DNA from: CAZMRW01 sp964568805
GTDB taxonomy: Bacteria; Pseudomonadota; Gammaproteobacteria; Methylococcales; Methylomonadaceae
Reading direction: 5' to 3'
NCBI GenBank assembly: GCA_964568805.1
Contig: CAZMRW010000008.1
Coordinates: forward strand, 17,144-81,143
Length of the DNA stretch: 64,000 nt
Under the pieces are notes generated by a model, which was not told the origin of the DNA, ran no database searches, and saw nothing but the letters and a program-made list of their open reading frames with translations. Below are positions 1 to 8,113 of the stretch, piece after piece. Both the position numbers and the translations under genes were made by a program. Every line of letters begins with the position of its first letter. Position 1 is the first letter of the stretch.

Positions 1-90
1 TCTGGAAAACCAGAATGGGATCACTCAGCACTGGGATTTGTACACAACGATGATATCGTATAGTTTCTAGGTAGTGGGTTAAACCTGTGA

Positions 91-564
91 TTAAGCATGA
101 ATATCGCGCCCAAACTCGACCTTATTAATTAACAGGCCAATAACAATATCATGCATTTTCTCCAGCTTTGAGAAGCAAATTGTTCGGCGCGCCAATCGTT
201 TGATCCAGGTTCTAAAATTGAGGTTTTTACGTTCGACCTTTTGGGTGCTTCGCTTGCCCACTTCATGTTTGTCGGCGTCGAGGTGGCGTTCGTAAGCCCC
301 CCAGTCATCCGTGTAATAACGGCTGATATTGAACGGCGCAAGCAACGCTTTCAAGTCTTGGAAAACCGTGTCTTTGCGCTTGCCAAATACATAAGCCAGC
401 ACGGTGTTGGTGGCATGGTCGACGGCGTGCCACAACCAACGTTGGTTTGACTTGTTTCCCACAAACGACCATTGTTCGTCCAATTCAACCGCGTCGCAGG
501 CGAGTTCCAGCCTCACTTCCCGTGGCTTCCCGGCATACTTAAGATACAACGGGTTCACTTGCAC
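91..564 (-). CDS. insB: IS1-family InsB transposase catalytic part
   Basis: The DDE catalytic half of an IS1 transposase. The expected residues are visible in order: ELDEQWSFVG (first D), YYTDDWGAYE (second D) and KVERKNLNFRTW (E), followed by the conserved C-terminal SFSK-like stretch CFSKLEKMHD. The first in-frame start is a GTG at 564, inside the insA coding region, with no convincing ribosome site, so expression should need fusion with InsA. The frame is open upstream to the A8 tract, so an A7 version would give one continuous transposase. The element may use transcriptional slippage, or it may be inactivated by a one-base expansion of the run. Confidence 0.85.
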   Translation of the reverse strand: MQVNPLYLKYAGKPREVRLELACDAVELDEQWSFVGNKSNQRWLWHAVDHATNTVLAYVFGKRKDTVFQDLKALLAPFNISRYYTDDWGAYERHLDADKHEVGKRSTQKVERKNLNFRTWIKRLARRTICFSKLEKMHDIVIGLLINKVEFGRDIHA

Positions 565-844
565 AATGGCGGACGCTTTTTTTTAAGGTGCTGATCACCG
601 TGTTTTTGTTAATCTTGAGCACCCGCGCCGTATCCCGGATGCCGCTGCTGTTGATGGCCATCTCGACAACTTGTGCCTTGATGCCAGGCTCATAAGCCCT
701 GTAACGGTAGTTGAGCATGAAGGTCTTGGTCGGGCAATCCGGGTGCTGGCAACGATAGCGTTGTACACCGTGCGCATTCAAGCCTGATTTTGCGATGTTA
801 TTGCCGTCACACTTTGGGCAGGTGATTTCTTGGTAACAGGTCAT
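539..844 (-). CDS. insA: IS1-family InsA protein
   Basis: This 101-residue protein has the InsA layout. An N-terminal zinc-ribbon (CPKCDGNN, then CQHPDCPTKTF) is followed by a helix-turn-helix around IRDTARVLKINKNTVI. InsA binds the IS ends and represses when made alone, and the fused InsA-B protein is the transposase. The reading frame passes through a run of eight A residues (584 down to 577) inside the codons for TLKKS and then ends at 539. In IS1 a -1 shift at an A-run joins InsA to InsB. Here the InsB frame is reached only by losing one base of the run, since a -1 shift hits TGA soon after. Confidence 0.85.
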   Translation of the reverse strand: MTCYQEITCPKCDGNNIAKSGLNAHGVQRYRCQHPDCPTKTFMLNYRYRAYEPGIKAQVVEMAINSSGIRDTARVLKINKNTVISTLKKSVRHCASEPVVS

Positions 845-981
845 GTGGGAAATTATGAAATATTTAAATCAATCAATTATCTCATTATTCTCATGTCAAT
901 TCACAGATTTAACCCATTACCAGTTTCTAATATTCCGTATCGACAGGCGGTTTTTGCTGTTTTTTAAGATCCGTTTTAGTT

Positions 982-1989
982 CTAACCGCCCGTCATATTC
1001 ATATGGCGCATGATGACCGGCTGTTCATGGATATTAAATTCATGACGGGCCGGTTTAATCTGCATCGCGTCAACAATAATTTTTTTTAATAGTGCCGTGT
1101 TTCCCGGATTGGCCCTGATGGCTTTTTTTAAGTCGACTGAATGCTCGTTGCCCAGACATAACAGCAGACGGCCTTCGGCGGTTAATCTGACCCGGTTGCA
1201 ATTGCTGCAAAAATTTTCACTATGCGGCGATATAAAGCCGACCCGGATTTGGGTGCCGGCAACTCTAAAGTAATTCGAAGGGCCGCCGGTTTTTTCGGTA
1301 GTTGCTATTAAAGAAAATTTACCGGACAAATCTTTTTTGATCAGATCGCTCGAATAATAGGCTTCCGACCGGTTATGCAGATCGACGACGCCCAACGGCA
1401 TTTCCTCGATAAAGCTGATATCGATGGCGTTGTCGACGGCATATTGGACTAAATCACAGACTTCCAGGTGATTTCTGTTTTTCAGGATGACCGCGTTGAT
1501 CTTGATCCGCTCAAAACCCGCCGATTTGGCGGCCTGAATTCCATTGAGCACCTGCTGAAGATTGCCGGTCCGGGTGATCGCCTTGAATTTATCGGCATCC
1601 AGGGTATCCAGACTGATATTGATTCGTTTTACCCCCGCATTTTTTATCGATGCCGCCATGGTTTCAAGTTGAGAACCGTTTGTTGTCATCACCAGTTCCT
1701 TAAGACTTTCAATACGGCCTATATTTTCCAGCAACTCCAATGCGCCTTTTCGTACTAACGGCTCACCGCCGGTAATCCTGATTTTTTTTACACCCAGTTC
1801 AGTGAACGTTTTCGCAAGCGTATAAATTTCTTCAAGCGTCAGGATTTGTGCGCGCGGTAGAAACGTCATATCTTCCGCCATGCAATAGACGCAGCGGAAA
1901 TCACAGCGATCGGTGATCGATATGCGCAAATAGTCGACTTTTCTGCCGAAGCGGTCGATCAGTTGCGTTATTGCTGAAGAATCAGGCAT
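982..1989 (-). CDS. moaA: GTP 3',8-cyclase MoaA
   Basis: Radical SAM enzyme of molybdenum cofactor synthesis. It converts GTP to 3',8-cyclo-7,8-dihydro-GTP in the first step. The radical SAM cysteines are in CDFRCVYC (about residues 28-35), followed by the GGEPL motif. The C-terminal cluster that holds GTP is CSNCNRVRL with a further Cys in LLLCLGNEH. The protein has 335 residues, normal for MoaA, and starts at the ATG at 1989 (MPDSSAITQLIDRFGR). The C-terminal GG doublet typical of the family is present (NMTGG). It stands alone here, without moaBCDE. Its product is a general molybdopterin precursor and is not part of the nitrogenase FeMo-cofactor route. Confidence 0.96.
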   Translation of the reverse strand: MPDSSAITQLIDRFGRKVDYLRISITDRCDFRCVYCMAEDMTFLPRAQILTLEEIYTLAKTFTELGVKKIRITGGEPLVRKGALELLENIGRIESLKELVMTTNGSQLETMAASIKNAGVKRINISLDTLDADKFKAITRTGNLQQVLNGIQAAKSAGFERIKINAVILKNRNHLEVCDLVQYAVDNAIDISFIEEMPLGVVDLHNRSEAYYSSDLIKKDLSGKFSLIATTEKTGGPSNYFRVAGTQIRVGFISPHSENFCSNCNRVRLTAEGRLLLCLGNEHSVDLKKAIRANPGNTALLKKIIVDAMQIKPARHEFNIHEQPVIMRHMNMTGG

Positions 1990-2118
1990 GGCGAGATATA
2001 TTGCAGTCTATAAAGTGGCCGAATCCCGACGTGGGAGGCGTATAAATTCAATGATTTTATTCTATCATACTATTCGCAGCCCATGACCGGTCGCTACCGT
2101 TAAAGCAGATCATCGAAA

Positions 2119-3225
2119 TTATGGGTTCTGATCAGGCTGAAACGGGTCCAAAAATTTGCCGTATCCCGCTTTTTCCATTTCAGCCACAGGAATGAAACGT
2201 AATGCGGCCGAATTGATGCAATATCTCAAACCGGTCGGTTGTGGGCCATCGTCAAATACATGGCCCAAATGAGAATCGCCGTAGCGGCTTCGAACTTCTG
2301 TGCGGGGCAAAATTAATAGAAAATCCTTTTTTTTAATGATATTTTCCGAAACCAGAGGGCGGGTGAAACTGGGCCAGCCGGTCCCTGAGTCGTATTTGTC
2401 CCTGGATGAAAACAGTGGTTCGCCGCTGACGATATCGACGTAGATGCCTTCGCGTTTTTCATTCCAGTAGCTATTGTCAAACGGAGGTTCGGTCGCTTCT
2501 TCCTGGGTGACCTGAAATTGCAGCGGGGTTAAGGTGCTGGCCAAAACCTCCCTGACCGGTTTGCTGTATTGTGGCTGAGAAAAGCTCATCACATGCAGGT
2601 CATCTCCCCAAATCTTTTTCAGGTACTGATCCCGGCCTGAAGTATAACGGTAGTATTTATAGCGTACGGGATTTTTTTTATAGTAATCCTGATGATCATC
2701 CTCGGCCGGATAAAAAGACTCGAACTTCCGGATTTCGGTAATAACAGGGGCCGGGTATCGTTTCGATTCATTCAATAACCGGCGCGATTCTTCGGCCTTT
2801 GCTTGTTGTTCGGGGTCATGATAAAAAATCAATGTGCGGTACTGATTGCCCCGGTCAACAAATTGGCCGTCATTATCGGTCGGATTGACCATCCGCCAAA
2901 ACGCTTCCAATAAAGTATCATAATTAATGATGCCGGGGTTGTAATAAACCTGGACGCTTTCCACATGTCCGGTGATGCCCTTGGAGACGTCTTTATAGCT
3001 TGGATTTGGCACATGTCCGCCGCTGAATCCCGAAATGACCTTGATGACACCGGGAAGCTTTTCAAAATCCGCTTCGGTACACCAGAAGCAGCCGCCGGCG
3101 AAGGTAGCGAGCGACTGGTTTTTGCCGTCGATAATACCGCTTTGTTGCCCATCGTCTTTGGCATATCCATTCAATGCAAAAAAAACGGCGATGGATGCGA
3201 TTAATAATGCGATAAAGGTTTTCAT
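2119..3225 (-). CDS. msrAB: exported peptide methionine sulfoxide reductase MsrA-MsrB fusion
   Basis: Repairs oxidised methionine in proteins, with the S-sulfoxide handled by the MsrA half and the R-sulfoxide by the MsrB half. A signal peptide (MKTFIALLIASIAVFFALNG) shows export. MsrA follows with its catalytic motif GGCFWCTE, then MsrB with DSGTGWPSF and the catalytic Cys in RYCINSAALRF. MsrB lacks the CxxC pairs of the zinc-binding type, as in Neisseria PilB. I prefer the ATG at 3225 because it begins the signal peptide; an ATG at 3243 is also in frame. There is no thioredoxin-like domain at the N-terminus, so an outside reductant is needed, as for periplasmic MsrAB proteins. Confidence 0.93.
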   Translation of the reverse strand: MKTFIALLIASIAVFFALNGYAKDDGQQSGIIDGKNQSLATFAGGCFWCTEADFEKLPGVIKVISGFSGGHVPNPSYKDVSKGITGHVESVQVYYNPGIINYDTLLEAFWRMVNPTDNDGQFVDRGNQYRTLIFYHDPEQQAKAEESRRLLNESKRYPAPVITEIRKFESFYPAEDDHQDYYKKNPVRYKYYRYTSGRDQYLKKIWGDDLHVMSFSQPQYSKPVREVLASTLTPLQFQVTQEEATEPPFDNSYWNEKREGIYVDIVSGEPLFSSRDKYDSGTGWPSFTRPLVSENIIKKKDFLLILPRTEVRSRYGDSHLGHVFDDGPQPTGLRYCINSAALRFIPVAEMEKAGYGKFLDPFQPDQNP

Positions 3226-3362
3226 TTTGTTTCTCACAAACAATGTGACCCATTGGATTGATTCTAGTTCCAGGGTAAGATGCTTTGAACCGGGGCATAC
3301 CTTGGGATTTCGTGAGCCCGTTACAGAACTTGCGGCAATTATATTTGATTATGACAATATTG

Positions 3363-4139
3363 TTATTGTCTGAGCTTGAAGAGCGTATAAAAATTTTGAG
3401 TCGATAACTCGGCGATTTGATTTACAGTCGTTTTTCGCAATTCAGCGATGTGTTCGGCTACAAATCTTACATAAGTCGGATAATTTTGTTTTCCACGAAA
3501 CGGCACCGGTGCTAAATAGGGAGAATCGGTTTCGATAAGGAAGCGATCGGCAGGCACCTTTTTGGCGGTTTCCTTGATCTCTTTGGCGCTGTTAAAGGTA
3601 ACGATTCCGGAAAAAGAGATATAAAAATTCAAATCCAGCGCCATTTTGGCAAATTCCCAATCTTCGGTGAAGCAGTGAATGATGCCGCCGATATCTTCGG
3701 CGCCTTCTTCTTTCAAAATGCGCAAGGCGTCGTGTTTAGCCTCTCGGGTATGGATAATGAGCGGTTTATGCAATGCTTTCGCAGCATGGATGTGGTTTCT
3801 GAAACGCTGGTGTTGCCAACCCAGATCGCCGGTGCTGCGAAAATAATCCAGGCCGGTCTCGCCAATGCCGAGAACCTTTGGTGATCGTCCCAGAGCAATG
3901 AGTTCATCGACGCTGGGCTCATGACAGTCCTGAACATTGGGGTGCACGCCAACGGTTACGGAAATGGTCGGGTAATCGGCTACCAATGCCAGCATCGCCG
4001 GGTACGACTCCAGATCGATTGCAATACATAACATGTGCTCGATCTGACTGTCCTCTGCGGCAGACATGAAACGGCCAAAATCGTTTTCATAGGGCGCAAG
4101 ATCAATGCGGTCGAGATGGCAATGGGAATCGATATACAT
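3363..4139 (-). CDS. ycfH: TatD-family metal-dependent hydrolase
   Basis: This 258-residue TIM-barrel metallohydrolase belongs to the TatD/YcfH family of deoxyribonucleases. Metal ligands are visible: N-terminal DSHCHLD (HxH), GETGLDYF, the mid-protein IHTRE, GGIIHCFTE and the late ETDSPYLAP. The family removes nucleotides from single-stranded DNA 3' ends or acts on damaged DNA, but the exact substrate of this member cannot be told from sequence. It is the last gene of the leftward pilZ-holB-tmk-mltG-pabC block, the usual gammaproteobacterial location of ycfH. The start is the ATG at 4139. Confidence 0.93.
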   Translation of the reverse strand: MYIDSHCHLDRIDLAPYENDFGRFMSAAEDSQIEHMLCIAIDLESYPAMLALVADYPTISVTVGVHPNVQDCHEPSVDELIALGRSPKVLGIGETGLDYFRSTGDLGWQHQRFRNHIHAAKALHKPLIIHTREAKHDALRILKEEGAEDIGGIIHCFTEDWEFAKMALDLNFYISFSGIVTFNSAKEIKETAKKVPADRFLIETDSPYLAPVPFRGKQNYPTYVRFVAEHIAELRKTTVNQIAELSTQNFYTLFKLRQ

Positions 4140-4212
4140 TTATTGACAGAAGGAAAAGCGAATCAAGTAAAAAAAAATGAATGCGTGTGTGGTTTACCTG
4201 GAGCTTTTGCTA

Positions 4213-4563
4213 TTACATCGTGTGCGTTGCACGGTCGGATTCTAAAGCTCCGGCCAGATAGGTTTCAATTTTATTACGGGCAACCCCTCCGTCCTGGTCG
4301 CTAAATTGCACGCCGATGCCGGAGGTCCTGTATACTTGAGATCCCACCGGGGTTTTCCATATTATTTTTCCTGCAATGGGGAGCCGTTCGGTTTCTTCCA
4401 TTAAATTAAGCAGCATAAAGACTTCTTGGCCCATGGCATATTGCTTGTTGGTCGGTATAAACAAACCGCCATTAATCACGAAAGGCATGTAAGAAGCATA
4501 GAGAGAATTTTTATCTTTTATTGTCAGCGACAATATACCCTGCCGGGGCGCTGTTTCTGTCAT
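4213..4563 (-). CDS. pilZ: PilZ-domain protein, type IV pilus-associated PilZ
   Basis: A 116-residue single-domain PilZ protein. It has the short N-terminal region of the original Pseudomonas PilZ and lacks the RxxxR and D/NxSxxG motifs that bind cyclic di-GMP. Where those would be, it reads SYMPFVINGGLFIPT. In Pseudomonas and Xanthomonas this type partners PilB/FimX in pilus assembly without binding the nucleotide. It lies directly downstream of holB with 4 bp between the genes, exactly as in those genomes. No other pilus gene is in the window. Confidence 0.9.
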   Translation of the reverse strand: MTETAPRQGILSLTIKDKNSLYASYMPFVINGGLFIPTNKQYAMGQEVFMLLNLMEETERLPIAGKIIWKTPVGSQVYRTSGIGVQFSDQDGGVARNKIETYLAGALESDRATHTM

Positions 4564-4567
4564 GGTA

Positions 4568-5551
4568 TTATTTACTCCTGTTGAGGTTTGACCATCGTAT
4601 CAATATTTCTTCAAACATCAGTTGTTTGTTGATTTGAGTATCAAGCCGTTGACGACTGGCCAGTAATAAATCATACAATTTATACAGGCCTTTTAAGTCT
4701 AGTTGTCCGGTTAGTTCTTGCAAGAGAGAAATCAGGTCGGGATTATAAAAATTGTCCGATTTTGTTTGGTAAAAACATTTAATCAAATCGATCATCCATG
4801 AACTCAGCCAGAATAGCAATTCCGCTGGCGGTAATTTTAGCCAGTTTTCCGCGATATTGACGGGGCTAGCCTGCTGTTTTGCAACGGCCAGCCATTCATT
4901 GAAACAGACGTTGCGTAATGATAAGTTCTCTTCGCCGGCATATTGGCTGGCAAGCAACGGCGAATTTCGCACCATGCCGCTGATAATAGCCGGGTTGATG
5001 TCGATATTTTGCTGTTTGAGCCAGGCGAAGAGTGTTTCTTTTGACGGCGTCACGAGGGCCAGTTTCTGGCAACGGCTGATAATTGTTGCCGGCAAGCTGG
5101 CCGGTTTTTCGGTGATCAGGATGATCACGGTGCGTTCGCCGGGCTCTTCAAGACATTTTAAAAATGCATTGGCCGCTGACTTGTTCAGTTGATCGGCAGG
5201 CTCGATGAGTACGACGCGATAAGCGTCATACTGGGGTTTAAGCTGCGTGTCGGCAATGACCGTCCGGATTAAATCGATACCGATGGTTTTACCCGCTTCA
5301 GCCGGTTCGATGCGGATCAAATCAGGATGTGTTTCTGCCTGGATTAGCACGCAACTGTCGCAATGTCCGCAACAAAAACCATGCGAATCCGGCGTTGCGC
5401 AAAGCAGGGAATATGCGAACTGATCGGCCAGTTGCCGTTTGCCCAGACCTTTATTGCCGGTGATCAGCAGAGCCTGAGGAATCCGGTTTTGCGTTTTGTA
5501 TTCGCAAAGATGACGCCAATTGTCTTGCAGCCAGGGTAATAAGGCTGTCAT
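4568..5551 (-). CDS. holB: DNA polymerase III delta-prime subunit
   Basis: A clamp-loader subunit that helps place the beta clamp on DNA. The 327 residues include a degenerate Walker A region (ITGNKGLGKRQLADQFA), the zinc-binding cysteines in CCGHCDSCVLIQ, the SAANAFLKCLEEP motif typical of delta-prime and the sensor-like IISRCQKL. The start ATG at 5551 overlaps the tmk stop by 4 bp (ATGA), which implies translational coupling. Gene order tmk-holB-pilZ-tatD is standard for gammaproteobacteria. Confidence 0.95.
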   Translation of the reverse strand: MTALLPWLQDNWRHLCEYKTQNRIPQALLITGNKGLGKRQLADQFAYSLLCATPDSHGFCCGHCDSCVLIQAETHPDLIRIEPAEAGKTIGIDLIRTVIADTQLKPQYDAYRVVLIEPADQLNKSAANAFLKCLEEPGERTVIILITEKPASLPATIISRCQKLALVTPSKETLFAWLKQQNIDINPAIISGMVRNSPLLASQYAGEENLSLRNVCFNEWLAVAKQQASPVNIAENWLKLPPAELLFWLSSWMIDLIKCFYQTKSDNFYNPDLISLLQELTGQLDLKGLYKLYDLLLASRQRLDTQINKQLMFEEILIRWSNLNRSK

Positions 5552-6255
5552 GTCGCCACACCTTGCAGGATAGGGCAGTGCTGCGAGTTGTTGCCGATTA
5601 ACGGGTCAATGACCGCAACAATCGCGGACTGCACATCCTTTAACGGCTGGTTGGCTGAGATCAGCTTGATTCTATCCGGGTATAATTCGGCTTGCCGTAA
5701 ATAAGCTTGCCTGACCTGTTCAAAAAAACTCAGTGTTTCCGTCTCAAACCGGTCGAATGCACCTCTCTTGCTGGCCCTTGTTAGCCCTATTTCAACTGGA
5801 GCATCGAACAACAGCGTTAAATCCGGTCTTAAGTTGCCCTGGACCAGGGTTTCCAGACAGGCAATCGTGCCGGTGCTCATCTTGCGGCCTCCGCCTTGAT
5901 AAGCGTAAGTGGCATCGGTAAAGCGATCGCAAATGACCCATTGTCCCCGGGACAATGCCGGTTCGATGACGTGCCTGATATGCTGTGCTCTTGCGGCAAA
6001 CATTAGTAGTAGTTCCGCAGTTTCGGAAATATTTTCGCCGTTCTTGTCGAGCAGCAATTCTCGTATTTTTTCGGCAAGTTGAGTGCCGCCCGGCTCGCGT
6101 GTCACTACGACCGGTATTTGAAAAGACTGCAGATAATCTCTGATAAAAGCCAGATTGGTACTTTTGCCTACTCCCTCGCCGCCTTCCAGGGTAATAAATT
6201 TTCCTTGAGCGACAGGATCACTCGTTAAGATTGACGCTGATTTGCCGGCCATCAT
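5548..6255 (-). CDS. tmk: thymidylate kinase
   Basis: Phosphorylates dTMP to dTDP. The P-loop is GGEGVGKSTN, the DR motif is CDRFTDATYAYQGGGR and the lid region follows, giving 235 residues. Several N-terminal starts are possible; the ATG at 6255 overlaps the mltG stop by 4 bp and is kept for that reason, although family members usually begin nearer the GKFITLEG stretch. It is coupled to both mltG upstream and holB downstream. Confidence 0.95.
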   Translation of the reverse strand: MMAGKSASILTSDPVAQGKFITLEGGEGVGKSTNLAFIRDYLQSFQIPVVVTREPGGTQLAEKIRELLLDKNGENISETAELLLMFAARAQHIRHVIEPALSRGQWVICDRFTDATYAYQGGGRKMSTGTIACLETLVQGNLRPDLTLLFDAPVEIGLTRASKRGAFDRFETETLSFFEQVRQAYLRQAELYPDRIKLISANQPLKDVQSAIVAVIDPLIGNNSQHCPILQGVAT

Positions 6256-7250
6256 TTTTGTTGCCTCTGGAATAAATTGACGGCCTGATTATGATCTTTT
6301 AAGTTGGATGAGAAGACATGGGTGCCGTCACCTTTAGCAACAAAGTAGAGGGAGTTGCTGTTATCAGGGTGCAATACGGAATTGATGGCATGGCGTCCCG
6401 GCATGGCAATGGGGGTCGGCGGTAAGCCTTTTAAAATATATGTATTGTAAGGCGTTGCGGCTTTTAAGTCGTTAGAGCTGATATTGCCTTTATATTGATC
6501 GCCCATGCCATAGATGACCGTGGGATCGGTTTGCAGCGGTATATTATGGATTAATCTGCGGATAAATACTCCCGCTATTAAAGGCCTTTCGGCCTGGCTT
6601 CCGGTTTCTTTTTCAATAATGGACGCAAGAATCAACGCTTCATAGGGTGTTTTGAAAGGTAATCCTTCCGCTTTATTGCGCCATTCTTCATGAAGTACCG
6701 ACTGCATTTTGTCATAGGCTCTTTTTAACAAGGACACATCGGACATGTGTTTTTCAAAAAAATAAGTGTCCGGAAAAAACAGTCCTTCAGGCAGTCTTGG
6801 GTCCATTCCCAACTGCTCCATTACATGCTCAGTCGTGTTGTTAATGAGCGTATGTTCCAGATTCGGATTGTTACGGATTTCTTGCAGTATCTCTTTAAAG
6901 CTCCAGCCTTCCGGGAAAGTGATGGCGTATTGCTTGGTTTTTCCCTGAGCGAACAGGTCGATGATCGCGGGTAAGGTTAAACCCGGGGTGAGTTCGTATT
7001 CTCCGGTTTTGAGTTTTTTTGCCGAATCTTTTTGAAAGGCGATGACTTCGAACCAGATAGGTTTAATTGCCAGTTTTTGGGCTGCCAGCTTTTCGGCAAT
7101 CCTGTTTATCGAATCGCCTTTTTCGATTTCGATTGTAACCAGTTTTTCTTTCACAGCAGGCGCATGCAGTGCGTTTTGGTAATCCATCCACGCCCAGCCG
7201 CCGCCAAAACTCAAAATAATTAAAATCAAGCCGATGATTTTATTGCTCAT
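6252..7250 (-). CDS. mltG: endolytic murein transglycosylase MltG (YceG)
   Basis: An inner-membrane lytic transglycosylase that cuts nascent glycan strands and is thought to end glycan polymerisation. The 332-residue protein begins with one membrane segment (GLILIILSFGGGWAWM), followed by a LysM-like segment and the YceG catalytic domain with the conserved ASIIEKETG, whose Glu is catalytic. The ending ALPG-type stretch LPPTPIAMPGRHAINSVLHP is characteristic. It overlaps pabC upstream by 11 bp and tmk downstream by 4 bp. Confidence 0.95.
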   Translation of the reverse strand: MSNKIIGLILIILSFGGGWAWMDYQNALHAPAVKEKLVTIEIEKGDSINRIAEKLAAQKLAIKPIWFEVIAFQKDSAKKLKTGEYELTPGLTLPAIIDLFAQGKTKQYAITFPEGWSFKEILQEIRNNPNLEHTLINNTTEHVMEQLGMDPRLPEGLFFPDTYFFEKHMSDVSLLKRAYDKMQSVLHEEWRNKAEGLPFKTPYEALILASIIEKETGSQAERPLIAGVFIRRLIHNIPLQTDPTVIYGMGDQYKGNISSNDLKAATPYNTYILKGLPPTPIAMPGRHAINSVLHPDNSNSLYFVAKGDGTHVFSSNLKDHNQAVNLFQRQQK

Positions 7251-8076
7251 CGATTAGAGCCTCGTGTGTATAGTCATTTAACCAGATTTGACACTGCCTG
7301 GTAATCGGGCCAATTTGATAGCAGGAATTTTCAATTTGATTGACAGGCCATATGCCTATGACCGAATTACAGATAAAAATTTCATCAGACGTTAATAATT
7401 GGTCTTTGTTAACGATGCTTTCACTGATCGCAAGCTGTTGTCTGCTTATTAACCCCATGATTATCCGGCGGATAATGCCGTCAACGCCGGTTTGGTACAT
7501 TGCCGGAGTATAAACGGCATTATGTTTGATATAGAAAAGATTAGTCATTGTACCTTCAATGACGTGATCGTTGCCATCCAGCATGATGCCTTCCTGAATC
7601 GCCGGGTCGTTCCATTCAGCTCTGGCCAGCACCTGCTCCAGCCGATTCAGGTGTTTTATTCCGGCCAGCGAAGGATTCAGGCCTAAACGAGTCTGACAAA
7701 ACCGGGCGGTAACTCCTTGCTGGCGGTAGGAATCCGGATAATCAGGAGAAGGATGCAGGCTTAATACACGCGTCGGCTGCAGGATATCAGGTTGACGATA
7801 GCCTCGCCCGCCGGAACCGCGGGTCACGATTATTTTGAGTACGGCATCCCGGGATTGTTTGCATAAGGCAGCGGTTTCCTGACGAAGTAGAGCCAGTGAA
7901 GGGCAGGGAATATGCAAACGATGGCACCCGGCCTGAAGTCTCTGCAAATGCAGATTTAAAAATTCGGGCTTACCTTTGTTGATTTTGATGGTTTCAAATA
8001 AGCCATCGCCGTATTGAAAGCCCCGGTCTGATATTTCTATAAGGTCCCTGCATTCACCATTGACCAGTATCATCAT
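7240..8076 (-). CDS. pabC: 4-amino-4-deoxychorismate lyase
   Basis: A PLP-dependent fold-type IV enzyme that releases pyruvate from 4-amino-4-deoxychorismate to give 4-aminobenzoate for folate. The features seen are VNGECRDLIEISDRGFQYGDG near the N-terminus, the catalytic Lys in SLAGIKHLNRLEQV and the PLP phosphate-binding EGTMTNLFYI. I use the ATG at 8076, which places VNG at the family position; a TTG at 8091 and an ATG at 8073 are alternatives. It sits between fabF and mltG as in Escherichia coli. Confidence 0.92.
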   Translation of the reverse strand: MMILVNGECRDLIEISDRGFQYGDGLFETIKINKGKPEFLNLHLQRLQAGCHRLHIPCPSLALLRQETAALCKQSRDAVLKIIVTRGSGGRGYRQPDILQPTRVLSLHPSPDYPDSYRQQGVTARFCQTRLGLNPSLAGIKHLNRLEQVLARAEWNDPAIQEGIMLDGNDHVIEGTMTNLFYIKHNAVYTPAMYQTGVDGIIRRIIMGLISRQQLAISESIVNKDQLLTSDEIFICNSVIGIWPVNQIENSCYQIGPITRQCQIWLNDYTHEALIDEQ

Positions 8077-8113
8077 CAGGAAATACGTCAATCATACCGT
8101 AACGATCAATAGC

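Larger units (their letters stand above)
70..921 (-). mobile_element. IS1-family insertion sequence, complete with ends
   Basis: The element is bounded by 21-bp inverted repeats at 70-90 and 901-921 that differ at two positions. The outer end reads GGTAATGGG, matching the GGTRATG ends of IS1 relatives. Directly outside both ends stands the same 8-bp sequence AGTTTCTA (62-69 and 922-929), a target duplication of the size IS1 elements make. Inside are two overlapping leftward frames for InsA and InsB. The intact ends and near-perfect duplication point to a fairly recent insertion. It is about 850 bp, slightly longer than classical IS1 (768 bp). It sits 60 bp beyond the 3' end of moaA and breaks no gene that I can see. 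Confidence 0.92.
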
